Below are positions 20,611-31,142 of a DNA stretch of 64,000 nt, one piece after another (position 1 is the first letter of the stretch; each line of letters starts with the position of its first letter). Source of the DNA: Pyropia haitanensis (taxonomy: Eukaryota > Rhodophyta > Bangiophyceae > Bangiales > Bangiaceae); assembly GCA_008729055.1 (NCBI GenBank), contig SDUX01000006.1, positions 939,501-1,003,500 of the forward strand, given 5' to 3'. The notes beneath the pieces were generated by a model that ran no database searches, was not told the origin of the DNA, and was given only the letters and a program-made list of their open reading frames with translations. The translations under genes were made by a program, and so were the position numbers.

Positions 20611-21277
20611 AGGGAGTGGTACGGGCGCACCGCCGCCGTGCGGACGGTGTCGTCCGGATCGCCGGGGGGGGTTAGGGTGGGCGCAAACGCACCGCGGACG
20701 CGGGGGAGGGAGGAGGCCACGCGCCTAGACGAGCGACGGCGGCGGCGGCCGCCGCGACCGCCCTGCGGTGCGGCGCGTCGGAGCGGCGGTGGCTCGCCCT
20801 GTCTTCTTGGCGCGCCGACCTGTTTTTTTTTTCGACGGGCGCACACGGGGCGCCCACCGCGGGGTTGTGGGAGCGTGCCTGAAAACGAGACTATTCCAAA
20901 CGAGGTTGGACTGAATCCTTGCTGGCGTCCACTTTTGGAGGGGCGTGTCCCCACGTGGCGTGATCCGCGCCGTCATCGGCACCGGCACCGCGTCGCGTCT
21001 GGGTGCTCCGCCGCCTCCCCCTCCCGACCGTCCGTCCCGTCTTGGCGTTGCGTCTGCGGCGCCGGGCCCTTGCAAGCTTGTCCCCTTTGCTTGGAACCTC
21101 CCTTGGTCCCGCGGGGCATTCCCCACCTCGCCCTGTCGCCCCCGTCCCGTCCCGTCGCTTCTGCTCCCCCCCCCCCCCTCTGACCGTTCTGCTTTTTGCC
21201 CCCCCTCCCTGCTTCTGCCTTCCATCCCCCCTCCCCTATCCTCTCCCCCCTACTCCCGCACCACCCCTCCTGGCGGC
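20611..21277. other. Intergenic, no gene seen
   Basis: Contains a T run at 20822-20831, an AT-richer patch at 20880-20935 and a pyrimidine-rich leader (21180-21277) just before the next ATG, typical of the 5' UTRs in this window. Confidence 0.4.
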
Positions 21278-21814
21278 ATGGCACCCCCCCCTCCCCCCCC
21301 CCTCCACCGGCTACTCACCCGCACCCTCGCATCCCGCCCCCGCCCCCCCCGCACGTCCAGCCGCGGGCGCCCCACCTCGATGGAGCGGCCGCCCAAAGAC
21401 ATTGACGACATCCTCACCCTCCTGCGCCCGATCAAGGTCCCCCCCCGCAACCCGTCGCCCGCCGTGGCCGCCGCCGACGCGGCGCTCGCCGCCGCGTACG
21501 CCGCCCACTGCCGCGCCGACACGCTGCGGCGGCAGGCGACGGCGGAGCGGTTCCTCCGTGCCAAGTGGGCGGCGATCGACGCGCTGCCGCTGGCGCGGCG
21601 GCCCGAGGCGCTCGCCGTGGACCACACGCCGCCGCATGTGGGGCGGTGGATGTGGACCGAGACGCCGCCGGTGGAGGGGTACACGCCGCCGGGGGGGGGG
21701 GGGAGGACGCGTAGGGCGGCACCGGGCGGGGGTAGGGGGGCGGCAACGGGGAGGGCAGAGGCGTTGGGGGTGGCTGGGTGTGTGCATGGGGGGGGGGAGG
21801 GAGGGGGGGGCTGA
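21278..21814 (+). CDS. Small unknown protein, possibly mitochondrial
   Basis: The first 140 residues look like a real protein. The N-terminus is Pro/Arg-rich (LHRLLTRTLASRPRPPRTSS) and resembles a mitochondrial presequence. Next come KDIDDILTLLRPIKVPPRN, an amphipathic helix (DTLRRQATAERFLRAKWAAI), DALPLARRPEALAVDH and GRWMWTETPPVEGYTPP. After a G run at about 21690-21702 the sequence becomes Gly/Arg-rich and the true stop is uncertain; the given end is the in-frame stop. Length and compactness would suit a small mitochondrial ribosomal or assembly protein, but I do not recognise the family. Confidence 0.55.
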   Translation: MAPPPPPPLHRLLTRTLASRPRPPRTSSRGRPTSMERPPKDIDDILTLLRPIKVPPRNPSPAVAAADAALAAAYAAHCRADTLRRQATAERFLRAKWAAIDALPLARRPEALAVDHTPPHVGRWMWTETPPVEGYTPPGGGGRTRRAAPGGGRGAATGRAEALGVAGCVHGGGEGGGG

Positions 21815-22157
21815 GGAAAGGGAGATGGGACTGGGGGGGGGGGGGGGGGGGGAGTGGTGGAGGGCAGAGGTTCTGAGAGTGCCTGGGTGTGTGTACTAGG
21901 GGGGGGGCAGGAGAGAGGGGGGGGAGAGGAGAGAGGTCGTGGGGGGGAGGAGGGGTGGTAGAGGGAAGAGGTGCTGAGCGAGACTGGCCGGGTGGGAGGC
22001 GGTGGGGGGCGCGTGGGGACAGTCGTATGCGGCGACCGTGTACAAATCCGAGTCGCTCCGCTGCAAGACGGCGCGCATCGCGTGAGTCTCGACGAGCATC
22101 GAATGGAGGGAGCGCGTCTGCCGGCGGCTGGTGCACGCAGCCGCCGCCCGCCGTCCC

Positions 22158-22364
22158 TCACTTGAACGGCCCCTCGTACTCGCCCTCGGCGGGCAAGAAG
22201 GGCTCAAAGTACCAGCCGCGCGCGTGCCCCCCCCCCCCCCCCCCCTCCCCCGCCTTGAGCGCCGCCGCCCGCGCCGCGCGCACCCGCCGCTGCGCGGCCT
22301 CCACCCCCACCTTGACCTGCTGCGCCGCGTCCAGGTCCGCGCCGTCAACGACGCCACCGGCATT

Positions 22365-22409
<45 letters not shown>

Positions 22410-24302
22410 GCCGCCGCCAGCCCCACCCCACGCGCCGCTGCCGCGGCCGCCGACCTCGTCGTCGTCGTCGTCATCGTCGGACCACTCGCCGCCCTCGGCG
22501 GCCAGCACCGCCGCCAGCGCCCGCACGTCTGGCCGGAACCGCCCGTCGGTGGGCCACACGCCGTCGCCCGTCGCGGGCCGCACCCGCGCCGCCGCCGCCG
22601 GCGGGTCCCGCACGTCCCACCACCGCGTCGTGCGCGCCGCGGCGGGGGCGTCCCCGTCGCGGCCGCCGCCGCTGCCGTTGGCACCGCCGCCGTCGGCACC
22701 GCTGCCGTCGCCGCCGTTGCCGGCGGCGTCCACCAGCTCAACGTCCAGGTGGGACAGCCACGACCCCGACAGGCGCCCCAGGAGGGTCCGGTCGAGGCCC
22801 GCGGCGGCGGCGGCGGCGGCGTTGCCAGCCGCCGCGACCGACGCCGCCAGCTCCGCGTCGGTGCGGTGGGCGAGCGGCGTGCGGCGGTCGCCGCCGCCGC
22901 CGCCGCCGTCGTCGCCGCCGCCGCCACCGGCGCCGCCGCCGGCGCCGTTCCCCACCCCGCCGCCGCCGCCGCCGGCGCGCGTCCCCCCCGGGGGGGCCGG
23001 GAAGCCGTAGGGCACCCGCGGGTAGGGATAGGGCGACGCCGCGTGCGGGAGCGACGACGGGAGCGTATAGACCGGGTCCTCCCCGACCGTCACAGGCGGC
23101 GGCGGCGGCGGCGAGTCTTCCGCCGTGGCGGTGTCGGCGGCCGCGTCCGTGGCGGCGGGCGGCGGGTCCGTCCCCCCCCCCCCCGGGCCTCGGCGCCCGA
23201 CCAGCCGTACTCCCCCCCCCCCCCAGGCGGTACACCACCCCCCGCAGCGCGTCGCTCGGCGCGTCCCCCCCCCCAATCCCAAGCCCCAGCCACCCCCCCC
23301 CCCCCCCAGGCCGCCCAGGCCGCCCAGGCCGCCCAGGCCGCCCAGGCCGCCGAGCCCCGCCAGGCCGTCCGCCTCGGCCGGCGGCGGCGGCGGGCGCCCC
23401 ACCTCGATATCCACCACCACCCCCGCCGCCGGGTCCTCCACGCTCACCCCCCCCACGTACTCGATTCGCCGGTCGCCCGCGCCGAGCACCCCCCGCGCGA
23501 CCAGGTACGGCACCCGCGTCACGCGCACGACCCCCCCGTCCGCCGCAAACGTGACGGCGGTGCCGCCCAGCCGGCGCGTCCGCACCGCCCCCTCCAGCAC
23601 CAGCAGCCGGCTGCCGACGCGGCACCAGCCGCGGGCGGTCCAGCCCGCCCCGCAGAGGACGTACTCCGAGACGGGCGGGTGGTGTGACGCCTGCCGCGCG
23701 GCGCCGGTGCCGGTCGCCCACGCGACCTGTGCGGTCTCGCCGAGGAGCGGGTTGAAGGGCTTGCCGAGCGCGGCGGAGCGGCGGAGGCCCGCCACCACCG
23801 TCGCCGCCACCGCGAGCGCGCGGGTGGCGGGTCCCCCCGGCGCCGCCGCGGTCGGCGCGGCGGCAGGCGCCGCGGCGGCGGGCGCCGCGGCGGCGGCGGC
23901 GTCGAGGTAGGCGGGCGCGGCGGCCCAGTCGTCGAGGAGGTGGACCAGAAACGAGCGAGGCACAAACAGGTGCACCGGCAGCGAGAAGCGGGACAGGTCG
24001 GGCGGGCCGGCGGTGAGGAGGGAGCTCCCGAGGGAGCGGAGGAGGAACGCCACCGCCGACCGGTGCCGCCGCGCGGGGGGAGACCTGGGGGGGAACAGCA
24101 CGCCGCCCGCCGGGTGCGCGTGGCGGGGGCGCGCCACGTCGGTGCGGGCGGAAAAGGGAAAGGCGGGGGGGGCGGCGGGGGGGGGGGCGCCGCCCGCGCC
24201 GCCGCCACCATTGCCCGCCTCGCCGCCCGGTGGCCGCGCGGAGGAGTCGACGATGGGTGGCGGGGACGCCGCCCGCGGCGGCCCCGCTGGGGGGGGCGGC
24301 AT
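22158..24302 (-). CDS. Oxysterol-binding protein-related protein (ORP)
   Basis: Lipid-transfer protein of the OSBP/ORP family, expected to exchange sterol and phosphoinositides at membrane contact sites. There is no PH domain; the protein is essentially the lipid-binding domain. Signature motifs run in order: SLPVHLFVPRSFLVHLLDDW, GKPFNPLLGET, the fingerprint SHHPPVSEYV, RIEYVGGVSV, LRGVVYRLGG, and a C-terminal helix region with WPTDGRFRPDVRALA and QQVKVGVEAAQRRVR, ending WYFEPFLP. LRGVVYRLGG is in a different frame from its flanks; frame changes coincide with C runs at about 23292-23307 and 23212-23224, so two compensating indels are likely. Long Gly and Ala insertions separate the conserved blocks. 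Start at 24302 is the first suitable ATG (MPPPPAG) but is uncertain. No CDS intron seen. Confidence 0.88.
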
Positions 24303-24368
24303 CGCCGCCGCGGCCGCCGGCCGCCGGCGGAGCCGGCCGCGCGTGGCGGTCGGCGGGGGTCGCCGCCC

Positions 24369-24402
<34 letters not shown>

Positions 24403-25461
24403 GCGCGGCGTGCGCCGGTGTGGATGGCGTCGACGTCGACGCGGTGGGCGGGGGGGACGGCGCGGACGGCGGCGGTCGTCGAGGGCGGCGGCGGGCGGGC
24501 GGGGGCGGCGGCGGGCGGGCGGGGGCGGCGGCGGGCGGGCGGGGGAGGGGGGGGTGCGGGGGGACGGGCGGAGACGCGCCGCGGTGCTGGCGGCGTTGCG
24601 CAGCGGCGCGGGCGGGGAGCGGGAGGCCGCCGCCGGGCGCCTCGCGCGATACTACGTCCAGCGCAGTGACCCTGCAAGCGGGATGCTCGACAAACGTGTC
24701 AGAAGGCGGATGTGAGGTGGATCAGCTGCGCTGTGCCGTCTGCACCGTCTCAAGCTCCCGCTGCGAATTTCGTTGGGAACATTGCCTGCATGGATTTGTA
24801 AACCCGCTTTCTGCACTGTGGACGGAGCTTTTTCTGTCTGTTAAGGTTTTTTCTTGCGCAAAATGGACTTCCAGTCGGTCGCCACTCTTCACCTGGGACA
24901 AACAGAAGCGTCTCGAGCAGGGCTATCCAGTGACACAAGAAAAGACGGTGGCGAATGACCTCCAGCATCTTCATAGCGCGCAATACAACGTGTTGTACGG
25001 CGACATCCTAGAGGTCGCAAGCCGATTGCGAGCATACACAACGTCATTGTTGACAGTCGTCTGCGACCAGGCCAGGAGGGCCGAGAAAGGCCATCACAAA
25101 ACGCGGGAGCGTCAAAATCACCAGCGCGGTCGCCAAGATCCGTCAAACTCCGCAGCATCTTGATCGACTCGCAGGTTGCGACATGCTGATGGCAAGCGCG
25201 CGGCGTCGGTCGCGGCCAAAGAGCAAACCGATTCTTGAGACGGTTTCGCAGGCACAGTGCTGGTCGGACCCCCTTTTCATACACCGTGCGGCTCTGCCAA
25301 TCACGGAGTGTTGCAAAAACACTGTTTGATTGGCTAGCTGTGTCCTCGGGCTCCGCCCATTGGCTGAAACAATCTGGGGAAAGACGCCGTGGAGGAAAAA
25401 ATAACAGGAAAGCAACTTGCACTCGACAAGCTGCAAACCGCACAGGAGGGCCAGGCTTGGT
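24303..25461. other. ORP upstream region, GC-rich then AT-richer
   Basis: 24478-24550 holds three to four copies of a short GGGCGGGGGCGGCGGC unit. From about 24680 the composition drops to near 50% GC and stays so through the adjoining inverted-repeat element, which suggests repeat-derived DNA. No conserved protein is seen. Confidence 0.45.
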
Positions 25462-26238
25462 CGGCATTAGAGAGTTTTGGCAAGTAACTCGACTGTTGTT
25501 TCGACGGTATCTCGACTGTACATTGCGCCACGTTTCAGAGCTACCGTCGAGATACAGGATTTTCCGACCGTCCCCGACGGTATTCTCGGGATGTACAGTC
25601 GGGCCCCGGTGGATCGCGTTGAAGAAAAGCTGTACCTTTCAGCCACGTGTCGCGCGTGCGAGGCCCCAAAGGCGGGTGGTTTGGGCCGCCATATGCCGGT
25701 ACAACCATTTCTGGTACATTGGACGCAGCTCGGCTGGCGCTGAGGGACAGGTGGTCTGTCCGTGGTGTCAGTGGGCTTGGCCAAGCGGGCCGATCGTTGT
25801 CGTGTTGCGCGCCTTTTTCCCAGCCCCTTGCACCCACCCTCCCCCCTTTGTTGGCCTTGTGCTGCCTCCACGACGTGCCGATTATGTCATCCCCGAGCCC
25901 TACCACACCTGCAGAGGATGCGTCGTCTGGGTCCTCGAGGCGGGACCGGCCGTCTACTGGTGGGGTCCCTGAATCGGCGACCAAGAAGCCGCGCCGGCTG
26001 TGGCGTCCCACTGGTGGAAGCGATCGCAACGACGTGCTGCGTCACTGCCTTAGTGGTGGCGCGCCTCGCCTTCTGTTCCGTTCTTGTACAGGACTGTCGC
26101 GTTACAGGAAAGTTACTTGCCAAAACTCGTTCGAGTCCGCGACGGTAGAAAAAATACGGTATCTCGACTCTTTCCAGATTCCGTCGAGATACAGTCGAAA
26201 GCGACCGTCGGATTACTTGCCAAAAGTCTCTATTGCCG
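25462..26238. mobile_element. MITE-like element with 32-bp terminal inverted repeats
   Basis: 25462-25493 and the reverse complement of 26207-26238 match at 28 of 32 positions; the shared core is TTTTGGCAAGTAA. Subterminal sequence is also related (TTTCGAC followed by TATCTCGAC in both ends). A third copy of the terminus, inverted, lies at about 26113-26131 and matches the left end exactly over 18 bp, so a shorter unit may be nested. There is no transposase. One open stretch from 25884 (MSSPSPTTPAEDASSG, then KKPRRLWRPTGG) could be remnant coding sequence. I cannot see a clear target-site duplication. The lower GC than the surroundings supports separate origin. Confidence 0.7.
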
Positions 26239-26304
26239 GTGGCGTCCTCCCACACTACCGCCTCGAGGCCGCCGCCAGTCCGTCCCCCCTGCCCACCCTC
26301 ACTG

Positions 26305-26407
26305 CCACCGCCGCCACCACCACCACCACCACCATCACCACCACCACCACCACCGCCACTACCACCACCACCACCACCACCGCCACTACCACCACCACCA
26401 CCACTAC
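26305..26407 (+). repeat. (CCA)n microsatellite in the 5' UTR of the DUF2520 gene
   Basis: About 100 bp of CCA triplets interrupted by CCG, TCA and CTA ends eight bases before the ATG at 26415. Confidence 0.9.
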
Positions 26408-26414
26408 CCGGACC

Positions 26415-27949
26415 ATGTCACCCCGCGTCCCCCCCCCCCTCCCCCTCGCCGCGTGGCCCGTCACGGTTATTGGCGCCGGCGCGGCGGGCGCGGCGGTCGC
26501 GCGGCTCGCCGCCGCCGCGGGCGCGCCGGTCGCGGCCATCCTCAGCCGCTCGCCCGCGTCGGCCGCCGCGCTCGCCACCGCGTTGCGGCGAGGGGGGGTG
26601 GGGAGCCCCGCGAGGACCCCCACGGACGCCGCGGACCCCGTGGGTGCCGCCGCACCCGCCACCGCCGCCGCGGCGTCCGCCCCCCAACCCGTGGCGGGCG
26701 CCTACCCCGCCACGCCCATCCCGCCCGCCACGCGGCTGCTGCTCTTGGCCGTCCCCGACGGCGCCCTCGCCGCCGTCGCCGCGGCCGTTGCGGCCGACGG
26801 GCGGTGGCCGCCGGCGCCCCAACCCCCACCCCCTCCCCCGTCCCCACCCGCGCCGCCGTCGCCGCGGTCGCCGCCACGCCCGTCCCCGCCCTCATTGGCT
26901 GGGAACGGGGGGGGGGAGGGGCTACCCGCCGCTGGCGCGGTGGCCCTCCACCTGTCGGGCGCGCTGCCGGCGGCGGTGCTGGCGCCGCTGCGGCGGCGGG
27001 GGGTGGCGGTCGGCAGCGCGCATCCGGCCGCGGCCTTCCCGCCGCCGCCCTGGCGGCAGGGTGCAGGCAGCAGCAAGGACGACGACGACGGCGGCGACAG
27101 CGGCGACGGCGGCGGTGGGGACAGTGCGGTCAGCACGGACGGGTCGGACGCCCCCCCCCCTCCCCTCCACCCCCTTCTTCCCCTCTACGCGGTGGCTACA
27201 TGGCCATCGACGGGGACGCGCCCGCTGTCGCGCTCGGGGTGGCCCTCGCGGCCGCCGCGGGCGCCACCCCCCTGCACCTCCCCCCCACGCCCGCCGCGAA
27301 AACGCGCTACCACCTCGCCGCCACCCTCGCCGCGACCGCCCCGCTGGGCGTCACCGCCCTCGCCGCGCGGCTCTTGGCGTCGCCGACGGTGGGGGTGCCG
27401 CCGGGGGTGGCGGCGGACCTGGCCGCCCGCCTGGCGGCGGGCGCGGCGGCCAACGCGGTGGCGGGGGGGGGGGGGTGGCCGCGGTGCTCAGCGGGCCGCT
27501 CGTGCGCGCGGATGTGGGCGTCCTCGGCGCGCACGTGGACGTGCTCGCCGCCATGGCGGGGGGGGGGGGGCGCCGCCGCCACTGGCGGCGCGCCACGAGG
27601 GGAGTCCCGTCGGCGCAGGCGGCCGCCCGGCCGCCGCCGCCGCTGGCAATGACCCCCGCGCAGACGCTGCGGCGGCGGCAGCACCCCCCGTCGCCGCTGC
27701 GGTGGCAGACCCCCCCGCCGCCGCGAGCGCGGCGGCGGCCGATGCCGACACGGCAGGCGAGGCGGCGCTCGCCGCCGCCGTCGCGTCGGTGCTGGCGGTG
27801 ACGGGCGAGGAGCTGGTCGCCGCGTCCGCCGCGGCGGGGCGGCTGTCGACGGGGCAGGCCGCGGCGGTGCGGGCGGTGCTGCGGCGGCTCGACGGGGTCG
27901 GCCGCCCAGCCGACGCGCAGGGCGGCGGCGGCGGGGGGGGGGGGGGTGA
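26415..27949 (+). CDS. Rossmann-fold plus DUF2520 protein (oxidoreductase-like), frame broken at G/C runs
   Basis: The family pairs an NAD(P)-binding Rossmann domain with a helical DUF2520 domain; it is mostly bacterial and of unknown substrate. Seen here in order: VTVIGAGAAGAAVARLAAAA (dinucleotide loop), ILSRSPASAAALA, LLLLAVPDGALAAVA, VALHLSGALPAAVLAPL, VGSAHPAAAFP, then in a second frame YMAIDGDAPAVALG and TRYHLAATLAA, then in a third frame VAAVLSGPLVRADVGVLGA. These are the family blocks PD, HLSG, HP.AF, A.EGD, YH.AA and GP..R.D. Frame changes fall at a C run (27151-27162), a G run (27463-27475) and another near 27561. The C-terminus (about LSTGQAAAVRAVLRRLDG) is plausible; the end is set at the TGA after the final G run and is approximate. 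It could instead be a decaying pseudogene. Confidence 0.78.
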
Positions 27950-28329
27950 CCAGGGGGGGGGCGCCGCTGCGCCGCGCCGCCGCCGCGTCGGCTGGTCGTT
28001 GGCATGGCCGCCGGGGTTTGCCGCCCGCTGGCCCCCGGGGGGTGGCGGCCGTCGCGACCCGTCGAGGCCGGCGGTGGGGTGCGTTCCTCCGCGCGGGCCG
28101 ACCACCACCTACACCCCGCGCGCGCCGACCGGCGGCGTCGCCGTCCAGGGCCACCACAGTACTGCGAACGAAAAACAAAGAAAGAAACGCCCCCGCCGCC
28201 CGCTGCCTCCCCACACGCCCACCCCAATCCCCGCCACCGCGCCCGCGACGCCGCCCCCCGGGCACCCTACCCCCCATCCCGCCATCCACCCCCCTTCCCG
28301 GCGTGCCTTCCCAGCAGCCCCCAGCGCCA
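27950..28329. other. Convergent 3' intergenic region
   Basis: About 380 bp between the DUF2520 gene and the PHO88-like gene, which converge. A/G-rich patch at 28160-28190; otherwise C-rich. No feature supported. Confidence 0.4.
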
Positions 28330-29241
28330 CTACCGGCGCTTCTTGGCCGCCGCCGCCGCCGCCGCCGTGCCCCCCCCCCCCGCATCCTCCTCCTCACTCG
28401 CCGAGTCTGGGATCAGGTCCCCCCGCCCCCCATCGTCGCTGTCATCGTCACTGCCGGCCAGGTCCTCGTCGTCGCCGCCGCCGACGGCGCGCGTGCCCGC
28501 GCCGAGCAGCGTCGCCACACGCGATGCACCCGCCCCGCCCGCCGCGGCGCCGGCGCCGGCGCCGCCAGCCGGCGACGCGGCGGGGCCGCCCGCGGCGCCC
28601 GCGGCGCCCGCGGCGTCCGCGCCGGCGGTGGCGCCGGCGGCGCCGCCGCCCGCGGCGGCGCCCGCCGCCCCCCCCGCGAGCATCGCCATCAGCGGGTTGA
28701 CCTCGGCCGCGAACGGGCGGGCCAGCTTGCCCGCCGCCGCCCGCCCAAGTACGTACAGCTGCACCAGCGGCTCGTCGAGCAGGCGCGTCAGGCCGGTGAG
28801 GGAGGTGAGGACGAGTGGCGAGACGGTGCCCATCTTGAGGTGCACGCCCGTCAGGATGACCGCGTTCATCAGCAGCGCTTTTTTGGACGCTGCCAGCACG
28901 CCCGCGTCGTACTCCGCCACCGACTGGATGGTCGGCGCGGCGGGGGGGGGCGGCGCGGCCGCCACGACGGCGCCGTCAGCGCCGGCAGGTGGCGGCGGAG
29001 GGGGGAGCGAAAACGGCGACGGCGGCTTGGCAGGCACCGTCACGCGGGTGGTCTTGTCCCCGTTGCGCGCAATCCCGATGTGGATGTACGTGTGGAGCGC
29101 CCAGGTGGCGAACAGGTACGTGCCAAACAGCAGCCGGCAGTAGGCAATGACCTGTGGGTCTTCCTGGTCGACCGCCTTCATCAGCGACATGGCGCCAAAC
29201 ATCACTGCTAGATGCTTCACACTGCCCATGGCCGAAGCCAT
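28330..29241 (-). CDS. SND3: PHO88/SND3-family ER membrane protein
   Basis: PHO88/SND3 is an ER membrane protein of the SRP-independent targeting route; in yeast it was first tied to phosphate transport. The product is 303 residues. The first membrane helix covers about 6-26 (VKHLAVMFGAMSLMKAV), the second about 32-58 (VIAYCRLLFGTYLFATWALH). The conserved cytosolic part reads YDAGVLAASKKALLMNAVIL, HLKMGTVSPLVL, TGLTRLLDEPLVQLYVLG and GKLARPFAAEVNPLMAML, which follows the PHO88 pattern to the RPF motif. After that come an Ala/Gly-rich linker and an acidic tail (DDEDLAGSDDDSDDGG) ending in KKRR, a possible ER-retention signal. Usual family length is about 190, so the tail is a local extension. 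An in-frame ATG at 29229 is an alternative start. Intronless. Confidence 0.82.
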   Translation of the reverse strand: MASAMGSVKHLAVMFGAMSLMKAVDQEDPQVIAYCRLLFGTYLFATWALHTYIHIGIARNGDKTTRVTVPAKPPSPFSLPPPPPPAGADGAVVAAAPPPPAAPTIQSVAEYDAGVLAASKKALLMNAVILTGVHLKMGTVSPLVLTSLTGLTRLLDEPLVQLYVLGRAAAGKLARPFAAEVNPLMAMLAGGAAGAAAGGGAAGATAGADAAGAAGAAGGPAASPAGGAGAGAAAGGAGASRVATLLGAGTRAVGGGDDEDLAGSDDDSDDGGRGDLIPDSASEEEDAGGGGTAAAAAAAKKRR

Positions 29242-31142
29242 TGTGTGGTCGTCGCTGCCAGAGGAGACGCGAACGCAGGGAGGGAGGCGGGCGTGAGGGG
29301 GGAGGAAGATGTAGAAAAGAGGTGGAGGTGATGGGGGAGGTAGATGTGGGCGGAGGTAGATGTGATGAGGTGGGGGTGAGGGGGGAGATGCTTGAGGGTG
29401 AGAGAGGTAGAGGAGCAGGTAGGAATGGGGAGCAGGTGCAGTGAGCAACGTCCGCGGGAAAGGAAGTGTCGAAGGTGCCAGCTGCCACCGACACAGTCCA
29501 GGCATGGCCCCGGTCAAGTCCACAGACCACATTGTTACCCAATAATTCATCCATTCGTGCGTTTGCGATTCTCTGGTACAATCAATAGAGTGGATTAGCA
29601 AGGAAGATGCGATCGAAGTTTGTGAAGCTCAGACACCAACTGGATATCGTCAAGTAGTGAATCCATTGCAGATCCAATGCACATGCCAGCATTGGAAGTC
29701 GACAGCCCATTGGCAAGATTGGAACCGCCACACGCCGTGCTGTGTACAGACGCGTCAACGTACAGTCCGTACAGTACACCGTATCCACAGGTGGCACTGG
29801 CCACACGTGTCTTTGCCCCAACCGGGCGCAGGCTTGCCGTTGCCCGGCGCGAAGCGCGGCGAGGCCCGCTGCCCCCCTCTTTTTGCTTTCGTCGTCTCCC
29901 CATCCGATGTGCGGTGGGTCTTGTGTGGCTCACAGCAGCCGTCCTGTCCAACGTTTTGCCCCCGCTCGCGCCCGATTTTTTCCTGACCGGGTGCGCGGCC
30001 CGCACTGGGCTCGCCACAACCCTCTCTGGCCACACGCGCACGTCATGAGTGGCGGAAATCGTGACAGTTTCCCGTCCTCGTTGAGCCGGAAACAGGGGAT
30101 CGAGACAGGGTCCCGCGGGACCGCCCAGATTGCGGAGAGACGACCATCAGATTCCGTCGCGGGCCAGGCGCGCTGCCTACAAACCCCCCCAACTTGAACA
30201 AGCCCGCCTCCGTCTCTGCTTACTCCCCACTCTCTACACGTCACGCCTTTTATGTTGGAGCTGTCGTCCAACCAGCGTCGCCCGACGGCGACTCATGCGG
30301 CCGTGCGTGTCCCCCGAGCGGGGACCGGCCTTGGATAGACCCCAGAGCGCGGATACCCCCGTGCACCAATGCGGGGACGGCGGTGGGAGGGCGCCCTGCC
30401 CGTTCCGGTGGGCGGCGCCCGCCCCGCACCACCGGCAGGCGCCCACCGCCCGCCACGCAGCGCTGCCGCCCGCCGGTGAGGGGAAGGGGATGACGCAGCC
30501 CCGCCCGACCCGTCGCCGCGGGCGGCGTTTCAGATGGGAGACGACTGCGCGCGCCCTGGCAGACGGCGGCGCCCCTTCCTCCGCCACCGCCCTTTGCACG
30601 CGTGGGCGGCAGCTGAGCGCTCGGCCCACGGGTGCCCGCGGGTCTCGGCCGCGGGGCCCGGCCCCACACGGCAAAACGGTGGGGGGGCGCGGTGGCGGGG
30701 CGGGAGGCTGCCCCAAGCGGGGGTGCCCCGCCGCCTCCGTCGAGCGCCCACGCCTCGACGCCGGGCCGCGACGGCGGTGTCGCCCCACGGCCGCTGTGGG
30801 TGTGCCGGCCGCATTGGCAACGCTCGTGCCGGATGCGGCGCGCCTGCCGCCCACCTCGCCACGACCGTTCGGGGCGGGGCTGGCGTCTCGCATTGCCTGG
30901 CACAGAGCGCACCTCCCCCGCCCCCTCCTTGCGCGGGGATACCTGCCGCCCATGGAGACAACCGCATCTACCCACTTGCGGGGTACAGGACCCCAGCGAG
31001 GCGCGCGAGGACCCACACGCCACACCGGAAGGCCGACACCAACGGCCGACGCCATTGTGCCACGCGCGGCCACGGCTAGCCCGTCCCATCGTCTTCATCA
31101 CCCTCACCTGCTCCCTCCCTTGGGTACCCCCACCTCCCAGGC
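29242..31142. other. 1.9-kb region without supported genes
   Basis: 29242-30290 is AT-richer, with G/A-rich repeats (GGTGGAGGTGATGGGGG type, 29310-29400) and an imperfect repeat of GTACAG near 29740-29780. 30290-31100 is GC-rich and open in several frames without a conserved motif. Confidence 0.4.

Noticed and set aside
25884..26075. Open stretch in the MITE-like element as a transposase gene
   Set aside because: Only about 60 codons of mixed composition, no catalytic DDE or zinc-finger motif, and the frame simply runs on into the DUF2520 gene.
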